From NCBI RefSeq assembly GCF_004684345.1, contig NZ_CP038469.1:3286001-3350000 (forward strand): a stretch of DNA of 64,000 bases, read 5' to 3'. A program made the translations under genes and the position numbers. Positions 1-11,817 of the stretch are shown one piece after another; within the stretch, counting starts at the first letter, position 1, and every line of letters begins with the position of its first letter. Origin of the DNA: Citrobacter tructae (GTDB lineage: Bacteria > Pseudomonadota > Gammaproteobacteria > Enterobacterales > Enterobacteriaceae). The notes under the pieces were generated by a model. It had not been told where the DNA came from. It saw nothing but the letters and a program-made list of their open reading frames with translations, and made no database searches.

Positions 1-400
1 TGTGCATCCAACAACTATTGTGAATTTTGTTGAAGGTTCACGATTTACCCAGGAGAAACGCCAGCAGACCCGGTCACCTTATAAAAATCTGCTGCCGCCC
101 AAAGCTGCCGGTATTGCGATGGCGCTGAATGTCTTAGGATCGCAGTTTGATAAGTTGCTGAACGTCACACTGTGTTATCCGGAAAACAGCAGTCACCCTT
201 TCTACGATATGCTGAGCGGTAAGCTGACGCGCATTGTCGTACGGGTGAGTCTGGAGCCGGTTAAAGAGGAATTGCACGGTGATTACGTTAACGATAAAGG
301 ATTTAAGCGTCGATTTCAGCTGTGGCTGAATGTGATCTGGGGCGAGAAAGATGCGCAAATAGATGCAATTAAAGCCTCAACTAAAAAAGCCGGTCTCTGA
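1..400 (+). CDS. yihG: YihG, probable membrane acyltransferase (3' part only)
   Basis: The reading frame is open at the left edge, so only the last 132 or so residues are present. They match the C-terminal part of E. coli YihG, a PlsC-type (LPLAT) inner-membrane acyltransferase, as recalled. The segment FVEGSRF near the start of the visible part is the family's substrate-binding FxEGxR motif; the HX4D catalytic motif lies off the window. A GTG at position 2 could be mistaken for a start, but homology continues upstream of it. The gene converges on dsbA with 13 bp between stop codons, and its last codons lie inside a terminator stem. In K-12 a gene yihF separates it from dsbA; here it is absent. 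Confidence 0.9.
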   Translation, partial: VHPTTIVNFVEGSRFTQEKRQQTRSPYKNLLPPKAAGIAMALNVLGSQFDKLLNVTLCYPENSSHPFYDMLSGKLTRIVVRVSLEPVKEELHGDYVNDKGFKRRFQLWLNVIWGEKDAQIDAIKASTKKAGL

Positions 401-412
401 CCGGCTTTCTCG
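383..412 (-). terminator. dsbA intrinsic terminator, overlapping the yihG stop
   Basis: The arms AAAGCCGGTC and GACCGGCTTT form a GC-rich hairpin followed, on the minus strand, by a run of six T. It therefore ends the srkA-dsbA transcript well. On the plus strand the tail is TTTCTCGTTT, so it may also stop yihG less efficiently. The stem contains the yihG stop codon. Confidence 0.85.
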
Positions 413-413
413 T

Positions 414-1037
414 TTACTTTTGGCCTACCAGATATTTCACGGTATCGGCATATTGCTGTACAAAGATATCCATGCTGCTGGTATCCATGCCCTGCGGATT
501 CACCTGATATTTGCCATTAACGAACATCGCCGGAACGCCCTGCAATTGCAGATCGGACGCCGCTTTTTCCTGCTGCGCGACGAGGGATTTCACCACGAAG
601 CTGTTCCATGCCGCATCATAATCTTCACCTTTAATACCCGCATCGACAAATACTTTACGGATATCAGCGGTAGACTGAACGGTCTGAGTTTTCTGTACCG
701 CATCAAACAACGGTACCGTAACTTTATCTTCAACCCCAAGCGCCATAGCAACAGCCCACGCCTGGGTCAGATCTTTGCCCAGAGGGCCCAAAAACTCAAC
801 GTGGTATTTAGTCATCTTGGTGCCTTCCGGCAGTTTTTTCTTCACGTTATCAGACACATGAAGCACTTCTTCAAACTGATAGCAATGCGGGCAGTAGAAG
901 GAGAAGAACTCCAACACCTGCGGTTCACCTGCAATAGGTTTTTCCAGTGTGATGTACTGCTTTCCATCCTGGAACTGCGCTGCCGATGCGCTAAAAGCTA
1001 AAACCATACCAGCCAGCGCCAGCCATATTTTTTTCAT
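414..1037 (-). CDS. dsbA: DsbA, periplasmic thiol:disulfide oxidoreductase
   Basis: Primary disulfide donor to proteins entering the periplasm; it is reoxidised by DsbB. The 207 residues begin with a Sec signal peptide (KK, then a hydrophobic core, cleavage after SASA at about residue 19). The active site CPHC lies at residues 49-52 in a thioredoxin fold, and the cis-proline loop GVPAMF is present near residue 170. Length is one residue short of E. coli DsbA (208, from memory). It lies 16 bp downstream of srkA, and this arrangement is a known CpxR-controlled operon in E. coli. A GAGAG Shine-Dalgarno sequence precedes the ATG. Confidence 0.98.
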   Translation of the reverse strand: MKKIWLALAGMVLAFSASAAQFQDGKQYITLEKPIAGEPQVLEFFSFYCPHCYQFEEVLHVSDNVKKKLPEGTKMTKYHVEFLGPLGKDLTQAWAVAMALGVEDKVTVPLFDAVQKTQTVQSTADIRKVFVDAGIKGEDYDAAWNSFVVKSLVAQQEKAASDLQLQGVPAMFVNGKYQVNPQGMDTSSMDIFVQQYADTVKYLVGQK

Positions 1038-1053
1038 GTTTAAATCTCTCCGA

Positions 1054-2040
1054 TTAATACATTGGCGTTAATTGCAAGGGGGGTTCTTGCAGAATTTTTG
1101 CCTGCTCAATAAAGGTCGCAGTCTGACGGTGCCAGTAATCTTCTCCGGTTAACCACGGGAAGTTTTTTGGGAACGCAGGGTCAGCCCAACGTCGAATCAG
1201 CCAGGCAAGATAATAAACTAAACGCATGGCGCGTAAAGGTTCAATGAGTCCTATTTCAGCAATGTCGAATTCAGTAAACTCTTCATAAGCTTCGATAATG
1301 GTTTCAAGCTGCATACGTTGTTCAGCTTTGTCACCATTTAGCAGCATCCATAAATCCTGAATGGCCGGGCCATTGCGGGCATCATCTAAATCGACAAACA
1401 TCGGACCATCGCGCCAGAGAATATTTCCGGCATGACAGTCACCGTGCAGGCGTAGGGGATCAAAACGAGTATGCCAGCGTTCGGTAACCACGCTGATAAG
1501 CGCATCCGTTGCTTTCAGGAAAGCCGCCTTTTGCCCTGATGGAATAATCTGCGCACTGTCGAAAAGTTTACGCGGTTCAATCAGGTATTCTTCAAGGCCA
1601 ATGGTCGGTCGGAAAGAGAAAGGCTGCTTACGCCCGGTTTGGTGCAGACGCCCCAGATAGCGGCCAACCGACTCCATTTGATCAATATTGTCGGCTTCAA
1701 ACTGGCGTCCCCCTACGCTGGGAAATATTGCATAGTGGAATCCCTGATGCCCCAATAACGTCTGGCCATTAAACACAATCGGCGCTGCAACCGGCACGTC
1801 ATCACGCACCAGTTCCAGTGCAAACTGATGCTCTTCCTGTATTTGATCGGCGGACCAACGCTCAGGACGGTAAAACTTTACGACAAAGCGTTGACGGTCT
1901 TCGTCCTGGAATTGGTAGACACGGTTTTCATAGCTGTTGAGCGGGGTAAGCCCGGAATCCACCCGGATCCCCTGTTCAAACAGCGCATCCATGATGGTAT
2001 CCGGGTGTAGCGTCTGGAAAGTAAAAGCGTTGTTGTTCAT
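1054..2040 (-). CDS. srkA: SrkA (YihE/RdoA), stress response Ser/Thr protein kinase
   Basis: Cytoplasmic kinase of the aminoglycoside phosphotransferase/choline kinase fold that counters stress-induced death in E. coli. Visible kinase features in its 328 residues are the ATP-site lysine in FVVKFYRPE (about residue 54), the catalytic loop HGDCHAGNILW (about 200) and the metal-binding MFVDLDDA that follows. Length equals E. coli SrkA as recalled. It is the first gene of the pair with dsbA. A CpxR-like box lies 66-80 bp upstream, overlapping the end of yihD. Confidence 0.95.
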   Translation of the reverse strand: MNNNAFTFQTLHPDTIMDALFEQGIRVDSGLTPLNSYENRVYQFQDEDRQRFVVKFYRPERWSADQIQEEHQFALELVRDDVPVAAPIVFNGQTLLGHQGFHYAIFPSVGGRQFEADNIDQMESVGRYLGRLHQTGRKQPFSFRPTIGLEEYLIEPRKLFDSAQIIPSGQKAAFLKATDALISVVTERWHTRFDPLRLHGDCHAGNILWRDGPMFVDLDDARNGPAIQDLWMLLNGDKAEQRMQLETIIEAYEEFTEFDIAEIGLIEPLRAMRLVYYLAWLIRRWADPAFPKNFPWLTGEDYWHRQTATFIEQAKILQEPPLQLTPMY

Positions 2041-2105
2041 CCCATCATCCGGAAATTACTACGAATGATTCAGGATATCATTTCGCAGCACGTTCGGTGG
2101 CGGCG

Positions 2106-2120
2106 ATTACAAGCTTTTAC
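2106..2120 (-). promoter_or_regulatory. Candidate CpxR box for srkA-dsbA
   Basis: On the minus strand the sequence reads GTAAA-AGCTT-GTAAT, one mismatch from the CpxR consensus GTAAA-N5-GTAAA. It lies upstream of srkA, whose operon is a known Cpx envelope-stress target in E. coli, and it overlaps the yihD stop codon. I did not find a convincing -35/-10 pair for the promoter itself. Confidence 0.6.
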
Positions 2121-2386
2121 TCTTTAATTACGCCACGTGCGCGTAGTAGTGCAGTTTTAAAGTCTTCTTCATAATCTTTCTGAATGCCAGGGATCACCGC
2201 ATCTTTCGCTGAGTCACGCATTTTCAGGTGATAGATCAGAATGTCATCAGTTAAATCCGCCAGTTCACCGTCAAAACCTGACTCTTTCGCCAGTTTCTGT
2301 AAAAATTGCATCAGGTTGAGATCGGGTTCTTTCTGCCAGGCTGGCTGGAGGAGTTCAATAACTTCATTCAGACGTTTACATTTCAT
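2117..2386 (-). CDS. yihD: YihD, conserved DUF1040 protein
   Basis: An 89-residue cytoplasmic protein with no signal peptide or membrane segment, matching E. coli YihD in length and position. It is mostly charged and predicted helical (for example ELIQ/LLQPAWQKEPDL and FLQKLAKESGF). Its function is not established to my knowledge. A strong Shine-Dalgarno sequence (AAGGAG) precedes the ATG. It is divergent from mobA and lies 76 bp upstream of srkA; srkA's regulatory box overlaps its stop codon. Confidence 0.9.
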   Translation of the reverse strand: MKCKRLNEVIELLQPAWQKEPDLNLMQFLQKLAKESGFDGELADLTDDILIYHLKMRDSAKDAVIPGIQKDYEEDFKTALLRARGVIKE

Positions 2387-2455
2387 GGTTGTGCTCCTTA
2401 CGCTTAATATAGATACGTTAGCAGGGTCAATCCCACATTAAAAGAGGCGATATCA

Positions 2456-3040
2456 GTGATTCTGGATAGTGCAATTACAGGGGTTGTCCTGGCAGGCGGT
2501 AAGGCCAGGCGGATGGGGGGAGCAGATAAAGGACTGCTTGAACTGGACGGTAAGCCTTTATGGCGGCACGTCGCCGATGCTCTCGCTTTACAGGTCGAGA
2601 CCGTAGTGGTTAACGCCAATCGCCATCAGGATATTTACCAACAAAGCGGCCTGAAAGTGATCCCCGATTCATTGGCTGATTTCCCGGGCCCGCTGGCCGG
2701 AATGCTGTCGGTATTTTTGCAGCAGGCAGGAGACTGGTTTTTATTCTGTCCCTGCGATATGCCTTATATCCCGAATAATCTGGTCGCACGGCTGGCAGAA
2801 CAACGTAAAAATGCGCCAGTGGTATGGGTCCATGATGGGGAACGAGATCACCCGACAATTGCACTGATGAATAGATCAATGCAACCGTTGCTGCAGGACT
2901 ATCTTCAGACAGGTGAACGACGGGTGATGGTCTTTATGCACCAGGCAGGCGGACACGCCGTCGATTTTAGCGAATATAAAGATGCGTTTGTGAACGTGAA
3001 CACGCCAGAAGAATTAGCCAGATGGCAGGATAAATCATGA
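2456..3040 (+). CDS. mobA: MobA, molybdenum cofactor guanylyltransferase
   Basis: Transfers GMP from GTP to Mo-molybdopterin, making the MGD cofactor used by nitrate, DMSO, TMAO and formate enzymes. The N-terminal nucleotide-binding motif VVLAGGKARRMGGADKG (about residues 10-26) and the metal-binding CPCDMPY (about 97-103) are intact. I take the GTG at 2456 as start: it gives 194 residues, the E. coli length, and an AGAGG sequence lies 7 bp upstream. It overlaps mobB by 4 bp (ATGA), which suggests translational coupling. Confidence 0.96.
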   Translation: MILDSAITGVVLAGGKARRMGGADKGLLELDGKPLWRHVADALALQVETVVVNANRHQDIYQQSGLKVIPDSLADFPGPLAGMLSVFLQQAGDWFLFCPCDMPYIPNNLVARLAEQRKNAPVVWVHDGERDHPTIALMNRSMQPLLQDYLQTGERRVMVFMHQAGGHAVDFSEYKDAFVNVNTPEELARWQDKS

Positions 3041-3540
3041 TCCCATTGCTCGGCATTGCCGCATGGAGCGGCACAGGAAAAACCACACTGCTCAAAAAAC
3101 TGATCCCGGAACTGTGCGCCAGAGGCATTCGCCCAGGATTAATTAAACATACCCACCACGATATGGACGTCGATAAACCCGGCAAGGATAGCTATGAGTT
3201 ACGCAAAGTTGGAGCAGCACAAACGCTAGTCGCCAGCCAGCAACGCTGGGCGCTGATGACGGAAACACCGGAACAGCCCGATCTGGATTTAGCATACCTG
3301 GTGAGCCGAATGGATGCTTCAACGTTGGATTTGGTACTGGTGGAGGGTTTTAAACACGAACCTGTCGCGAAGATCCTGCTTTTTCGCGAGGGTTGCGAGC
3401 ATGCTCCTGAAGAGTTGGTGATGGATGAGTATGTTATCGCGGTTGCCAGTGATGTTCCGCTGACTATGGATATCCCACTGTTAGATATCAATGATATACA
3501 GCAAATTGCAAATTTTGTGACGCAGTGGGTAGGACGATAA
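3037..3540 (+). CDS. mobB: MobB, molybdopterin-guanine dinucleotide GTPase adaptor
   Basis: A P-loop GTPase that binds MobA and assists MGD synthesis without being essential. The Walker A motif GTGKTT is at about residues 13-18, after IAAWS. HTHHDMDVDKPGKDS and VEGFKHEP are conserved MobB segments. The 167 residues are slightly shorter than E. coli MobB (about 175, from memory), the difference being at the C terminus. Second gene of the mobAB operon. Confidence 0.96.
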   Translation: MIPLLGIAAWSGTGKTTLLKKLIPELCARGIRPGLIKHTHHDMDVDKPGKDSYELRKVGAAQTLVASQQRWALMTETPEQPDLDLAYLVSRMDASTLDLVLVEGFKHEPVAKILLFREGCEHAPEELVMDEYVIAVASDVPLTMDIPLLDINDIQQIANFVTQWVGR

Positions 3541-3565
3541 CCGTAGGCCGGATAAGACGTTTACA
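3541..3565. repeat. Partial REP-like sequence after mobB
   Basis: GTAGGCCGGATAAGACG, followed by GTTTAC, matches one arm of enterobacterial REP sequences. The complementary arm is missing. No independent terminator for mobB is visible before the rRNA terminator. Confidence 0.5.
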
Positions 3566-3604
3566 CCGCCACCACCTATAAATTCTCCCAAAATACAGAC
3601 GCAA

Positions 3605-3630
3605 AAAAGCCCATCCGTCAGGATGGGCTT
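3605..3630 (-). terminator. rRNA operon terminator
   Basis: On the minus strand a stem with arms AAGCCCATCC and GGATGGGCTT and a short loop (TGAC) is followed by TTTTGC. It lies 14 bp beyond the 3' end of 5S rRNA, as in E. coli rrn operons. It faces mobB and may also stop read-through from it. Confidence 0.85.
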
Positions 3631-3643
3631 CTTCACTCGTTTG

Positions 3644-3763
3644 ATGCCTGGCAGTTCCCTACTCTCGCATGGGGAGACCCCACACTACCATCGGCGCTAC
3701 GGCGTTTCACTTCTGAGTTCGGCATGGGGTCAGGTGGGACCACCGCGCTACAGCCGCCAGGCA
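3644..3763 (-). rRNA. rrf: 5S ribosomal RNA
   Basis: A 120-nt sequence essentially identical to E. coli 5S as recalled, starting TGCCTGGCGG and ending CTGCCAGGCAT on the minus strand; the ends pair to form helix I. Last gene of the operon. Confidence 0.98.
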
Positions 3764-3852
3764 AATTCTGTTTATCAGACCGCTTTTGCGTTCTGATGTT
3801 ATCTGTATCAGGCTGAAAATCTGTCTCTTCACCAAAACACCTTTGGCGTTGT

Positions 3853-6762
<2,910 letters not shown>

Positions 6763-6890
6763 TCACAACCCGAAGATGTTTCGTAAAACATTTCGACTTG
6801 CGAAAATTTGAGAGACTCGAACACACCGCTTATCTGTTCTTATTACGGAGAACAGACACAGTGTATCGTTTCAATTTTCAGCTTGATCCA

Positions 6891-6905
6891 GATTTTTAAA
6901 GAGCA
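6891..6905 (-). promoter_or_regulatory. Spacer boxA antitermination site upstream of 23S
   Basis: TGCTCTTTAAAAATC on the minus strand matches the rrn spacer boxA, where the NusB/S10 complex binds to keep RNA polymerase Rho-resistant. The remaining tRNA-Ala to 23S spacer (6763-6968) should hold one strand of the 23S processing stalk; I see no gene in it. Confidence 0.8.
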
Positions 6906-6968
6906 AAACTTCGCAGTGAACCTTTTCAGGTACACTCTGAAGTTTTCTTGTGTTTTTGCAGTAAAGGA

Positions 6969-7044
6969 TGGTGGAGCTATGCGGGATCGAACCGCAGACC
7001 TCCTGCGTGCAAGGCAGGCGCTCTCCCAGCTGAGCTATAACCCC
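6969..7044 (-). tRNA. alaT: tRNA-Ala (TGC)
   Basis: A 76-nt tRNA with encoded CCA and anticodon TGC. The acceptor stem starts GGGGTTA, where E. coli has GGGGCTA, giving a U-G wobble at pair 5-68; the cloverleaf is otherwise standard. It lies in the 16S-23S spacer after tRNA-Ile. Confidence 0.98.
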
Positions 7045-7090
7045 ATCGTAAAACTGTTCTCTGTACCGCTCATCCTTTATGAAAGGATTT

Positions 7091-7167
<77 letters not shown>

Positions 7168-7237
7168 GCAGAGATTTTTACTGCTAATTTTTCATCAGAC
7201 AATCTGTGTGAGCACTACAAAGAACGTTTCTTTAAGG

Positions 7238-8779
<1,542 letters not shown>

Positions 8780-8909
8780 AAGTTTGATGCTCGTGAATTA
8801 AACTTCGTAATGAATTACGTATGTTCACTCAGAGACTTGGTATTCATTTTTCGTCTTGCGACGTTAAGAATCCGTATCTTCGAGTGCCCACACAGATTGT
8901 CTGATAAAT

Positions 8910-8921
8910 TGTTAAAGAGCA
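8910..8921 (-). promoter_or_regulatory. rrn leader boxA
   Basis: TGCTCTTTAACA, followed downstream by AATTTATCAGACAATCTGTG, is the rRNA leader antitermination site. The leader between here and 16S (8780-8909) should hold the upstream strand of the 16S processing stem and contains no gene. Confidence 0.85.
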
Positions 8922-8959
8922 GTGCAACGCGGCTTTCGCTCACCGTTGCGAGGTCCCGT

Positions 8960-8987
8960 ATAATACGTTTTCCTCATTCAGAGTCAA
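8960..8987 (-). promoter_or_regulatory. rrn P2 promoter
   Basis: -35 TTGACT (8982-8987) and -10 TATTAT (8960-8965) with a 16-bp spacer, matching rrn P2 promoters. Confidence 0.85.
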
Positions 8988-9078
8988 GCAATTATTTCTG
9001 CTTTTCTCTGCAAGGTTCTCAGTGGAACCCCGCTGACCCGGCGGCGTGTAATCCGTTGTTCCGTGTCAGTGGAGGCGC

Positions 9079-9106
9079 ATTATAGGGAGTTATTTCAGAC
9101 TGACAA
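9079..9106 (-). promoter_or_regulatory. rrn P1 promoter
   Basis: -35 TTGTCA (9101-9106) and -10 TATAAT (9079-9084) with a 16-bp spacer and a GC-rich discriminator (GCGCC), matching rrnB P1 nearly base for base. The AT-rich stretch at about 9107-9150 is the likely UP element. The Fis sites expected further upstream would fall in the end of hemG. Growth-rate and ppGpp/DksA control are known for such promoters. Confidence 0.9.
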
Positions 9107-9155
9107 GCGGAAATTTAAAATAATTTTCCAAGTGCGTATTTTTTATTCTTTGCGT

Positions 9156-9701
9156 TTATTTTAGCGACGCTTTGTTGGTTAATTGGGCTATTTCCCGGGC
9201 AAAACCTGCAACCTGTTCCCAGTCGGTGTACACCACTTCTTTATTCGTATCCGTTTCACCACCTGACATCTTCATAATCAGTTGGATCATGACGCGGTCA
9301 TACCAACGATAACGAGGATAAAGCAGCGCTCCGGCGATTACTGCGCTACGGTCTGGGCGCCACGGCGAACTCATCAGAAACTTGCGTGCATAGCTGTTGG
9401 TTTGCGGGGTACGTTTTTCTGGCTTACGGGCAACCAGGTTAACGGAGAAGAACGCGCTCGGCATCGAGTTCAGCCGCGTAGCGTTCTTTTTCACAAACTC
9501 CTGAAAAGCAGAATGGTAGTGACCGTAGCGAATCGAAGCGCCGATCACCACGCTGTCATAGTTCTTCCAGTCAGGTTCTTCAGTGCGGTGCAGATTCATA
9601 ACATCCGCCCAGACGCCCAGCTCTTTGAGTTCAGAAGCCAAATACTCGGCAATTTCGCGCGTTTGTCCATCCCGGGAAGAAAAAAGAATCAGTGTTTTCA
9701 C
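9156..9701 (-). CDS. hemG: HemG, menaquinone-dependent protoporphyrinogen oxidase
   Basis: Oxidises protoporphyrinogen IX to protoporphyrin IX, the penultimate heme step, passing electrons to the respiratory quinone pool. The 181 residues form a long-chain flavodoxin fold; the FMN phosphate loop is in LILFSSRDGQTREIAEYL near the N terminus and SVVIGASIRYGHYH follows at about 50-63. Same length as E. coli HemG as recalled. Last gene of the pepQ-yigZ-trkH-hemG run, 11 bp after trkH; the rRNA P1 region begins just past its stop. Confidence 0.97.
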   Translation of the reverse strand: MKTLILFSSRDGQTREIAEYLASELKELGVWADVMNLHRTEEPDWKNYDSVVIGASIRYGHYHSAFQEFVKKNATRLNSMPSAFFSVNLVARKPEKRTPQTNSYARKFLMSSPWRPDRSAVIAGALLYPRYRWYDRVMIQLIMKMSGGETDTNKEVVYTDWEQVAGFAREIAQLTNKASLK

Positions 9702-9712
9702 GTGTTACTCCA

Positions 9713-11164
9713 TTATTCACGCCAGAAGGTAGGGGTAAAGAGTACCAGCAGGGTAAAGACTTCCAGACGACCAAACAGCATATTGGCAATCAGGATCCAT
9801 TTCGCCACTGGATTCATGCTGGCAAAGTTATCGGCAACCACGCCCAGCCCAGGCCCCAGGTTATTCAGCGTCGCGACAACAGAAGCAAAAGCGGAGAAGT
9901 CATCTACACCGGTCGCGATAATCGCCAGCATACTGATAATAAAGACTAACGCATAAGCCGAGAAGAATCCCCATACCGCTTCGAGAATACGTTCCGGCAA
10001 TGCACGGTTACCCAGTTTAATACTGTAAACCGCATTCGGGTGGACTAGGCGTTTCAGTTCACGGTTACCCTGTTTAAACAGCAGCAGGATACGAATCACC
10101 TTCAAGCCACCGCCCGTTGACCCGGCACAGCCACCAATAAAGGCAGAGCACAGCAACAGTACCGGCAGGAACAGCGGCCAGCGAGCAATACTGTCCGTGG
10201 TGAACCCCGCAGTGGTCGCCATCGACACCACCTGGAAGAAGGCCTGATTGATCGTCGTGAGTGCCGAACCATAGGTATTGTGTATCCACAGTACCAGCGT
10301 ACAGATGACCACCAGCGTCAACTGTACACCAATGAACATACGGAATTCCGGGTCGCGCCAGTAGACCTTCAGACTACGCCCGCTTAATAAAGAGAAGTGC
10401 AGGCCATAGTTACACCCAGAGATCAGTAAGAAAATAGCAATAATCGTGTTGATCGTGGGGCTGTCGAAATAGCCCACGCTGGCGTCGTGCGTTGAAAAGC
10501 CGCCGATAGCAATGGTGGCAAAGCTGTGACCAATAGCGTCAAACGCGGGCATGCCGGCAAACCACAGCGCCAGCGCGCAGGCCACCGTCAGCAATACATA
10601 GATAAGCCACAGGGTTTTCGCCGTTTCAGCAATACGCGGACGCATTTTATTGTCTTTCAGCGGCCCGGGCATTTCTGCCCGATAGAGCTGCATCCCACCA
10701 ACGCCAAGAATCGGCAGAATAGCCACCGCCAGTACGATGATCCCCATACCACCAAACCATTGCAGCATTTGGCGATAAAAGAGAATTGCATGTGGCAGTG
10801 AATCCAGCCCCACCAGCGTGGTTGCACCTGTGGTGGTTAAGCCGGAGAAGGATTCGAAAAACGCATCGGTGATCGTCAGATTAGGACTTTCCGCAAAGAT
10901 AAACGGTAGCGCACCCACGCTGCCCAGCACGGTCCAGAACAAGACCACGATAAGAAAGCCTTCTCGGGATTTCAGCTCACCCTTTTCCTTACGGTTCGGC
11001 CACCACAGCATGGAGCCAATCGCCAGCGCAACAAAGAAAGTTTGCGTAAATGCACGACCCGCCCCATCACGGTAGATAAGCGCTACCAGTCCGGGGATGA
11101 TCATTGTCCCCGAGAATAAGATGACCAGTAGTCCAACGATTCGGGTAATGGCGCGAAAATGCAT
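9713..11164 (-). CDS. trkH: TrkH, potassium uptake channel subunit
   Basis: Inner-membrane K+ translocating subunit of the Trk system, gated by the cytoplasmic NAD/ATP-binding ring TrkA. The 483 residues hold the family's repeated membrane-pore-membrane units. Selectivity-filter loops are recognisable as LTTTGATTL (about 110), IAIGGFSTHD (about 220), MATTAGFTTDS (about 315) and NNLGPGLG (about 435). Length equals E. coli TrkH. It starts 38 bp after yigZ, in the same direction. Confidence 0.97.
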   Translation of the reverse strand: MHFRAITRIVGLLVILFSGTMIIPGLVALIYRDGAGRAFTQTFFVALAIGSMLWWPNRKEKGELKSREGFLIVVLFWTVLGSVGALPFIFAESPNLTITDAFFESFSGLTTTGATTLVGLDSLPHAILFYRQMLQWFGGMGIIVLAVAILPILGVGGMQLYRAEMPGPLKDNKMRPRIAETAKTLWLIYVLLTVACALALWFAGMPAFDAIGHSFATIAIGGFSTHDASVGYFDSPTINTIIAIFLLISGCNYGLHFSLLSGRSLKVYWRDPEFRMFIGVQLTLVVICTLVLWIHNTYGSALTTINQAFFQVVSMATTAGFTTDSIARWPLFLPVLLLCSAFIGGCAGSTGGGLKVIRILLLFKQGNRELKRLVHPNAVYSIKLGNRALPERILEAVWGFFSAYALVFIISMLAIIATGVDDFSAFASVVATLNNLGPGLGVVADNFASMNPVAKWILIANMLFGRLEVFTLLVLFTPTFWRE

Positions 11165-11202
11165 CTCTGCCGCTTCCTTAGTTCTTTAAAATGAGGTGGG
11201 GA

Positions 11203-11817
11203 TTATTCTTCAATCGCTAACAATTGCAATGAACCTCGACTAAAATCCGCCAGTTTTGCTGAAAATTCATCCACTTTCGCGTAAGGAAGCGCTACCCGTA
11301 GCTGAACGAATGCCTGGTAATCACTGGAAACGATTTTACCGTCGAACTGCCCCAACAATGCCTCAATACCTGCCAGTTGGCCGTACTCACACTGCAAAGT
11401 ATATTCGGTTAACGGCGTCTTGCGCTGCGTCGTTAATTGCCGCAGCGCCTGACTCACACCACCGCCATAGGCTTTTACCAGCCCGCCAGTGCCGAGAAGA
11501 ATACCGCCGTAGTAGCGCACCACCACGGCGGTAATCTCGCCGACGCCACTGCCCATTAGCTGGGCAAGCATCGGTTTACCTGCCGTACCCGCCGGTTCAC
11601 CGTCGTCCGAAAAGCCCAGCTGTTGCGAATCATCCGGCGCACCCGCCACCCACGCCACGCAATGGTGGCGGGCGTCCGGGTGTTCCGCTCTGACTGACTC
11701 AACAAAAGCTTTCGCCGCCTCTACGCCATCCGTGTGGGCGAGCAGCGTAATGAAGCGGCTTTTTTTGATCTCTTCAACGACACTAACCGGCGCCGCAGGG
11801 ATTAACCAACTGTCCAT
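11203..11817 (-). CDS. yigZ: YigZ, IMPACT family protein
   Basis: A 204-residue cytoplasmic protein with an N-terminal UPF0029/IMPACT domain (motifs FITLLAHTDGVEAAKAFV and HHCVAWVAG, then DDGEPAGTAGKPML) and a C-terminal ferredoxin-like DUF1949 domain. Eukaryotic relatives bind GCN1 and modulate translation control; a role for the bacterial protein in RNA or ribosome binding is suspected but not settled. Its start overlaps the pepQ stop by one base, indicating coupling. Confidence 0.94.
   Translation of the reverse strand: MDSWLIPAAPVSVVEEIKKSRFITLLAHTDGVEAAKAFVESVRAEHPDARHHCVAWVAGAPDDSQQLGFSDDGEPAGTAGKPMLAQLMGSGVGEITAVVVRYYGGILLGTGGLVKAYGGGVSQALRQLTTQRKTPLTEYTLQCEYGQLAGIEALLGQFDGKIVSSDYQAFVQLRVALPYAKVDEFSAKLADFSRGSLQLLAIEE

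Noticed and set aside
363..1001. 212-codon plus-strand ORF opposite dsbA
   Set aside because: Antisense to dsbA, whose signal peptide and CPHC motif are certain; the shadow has no family features.
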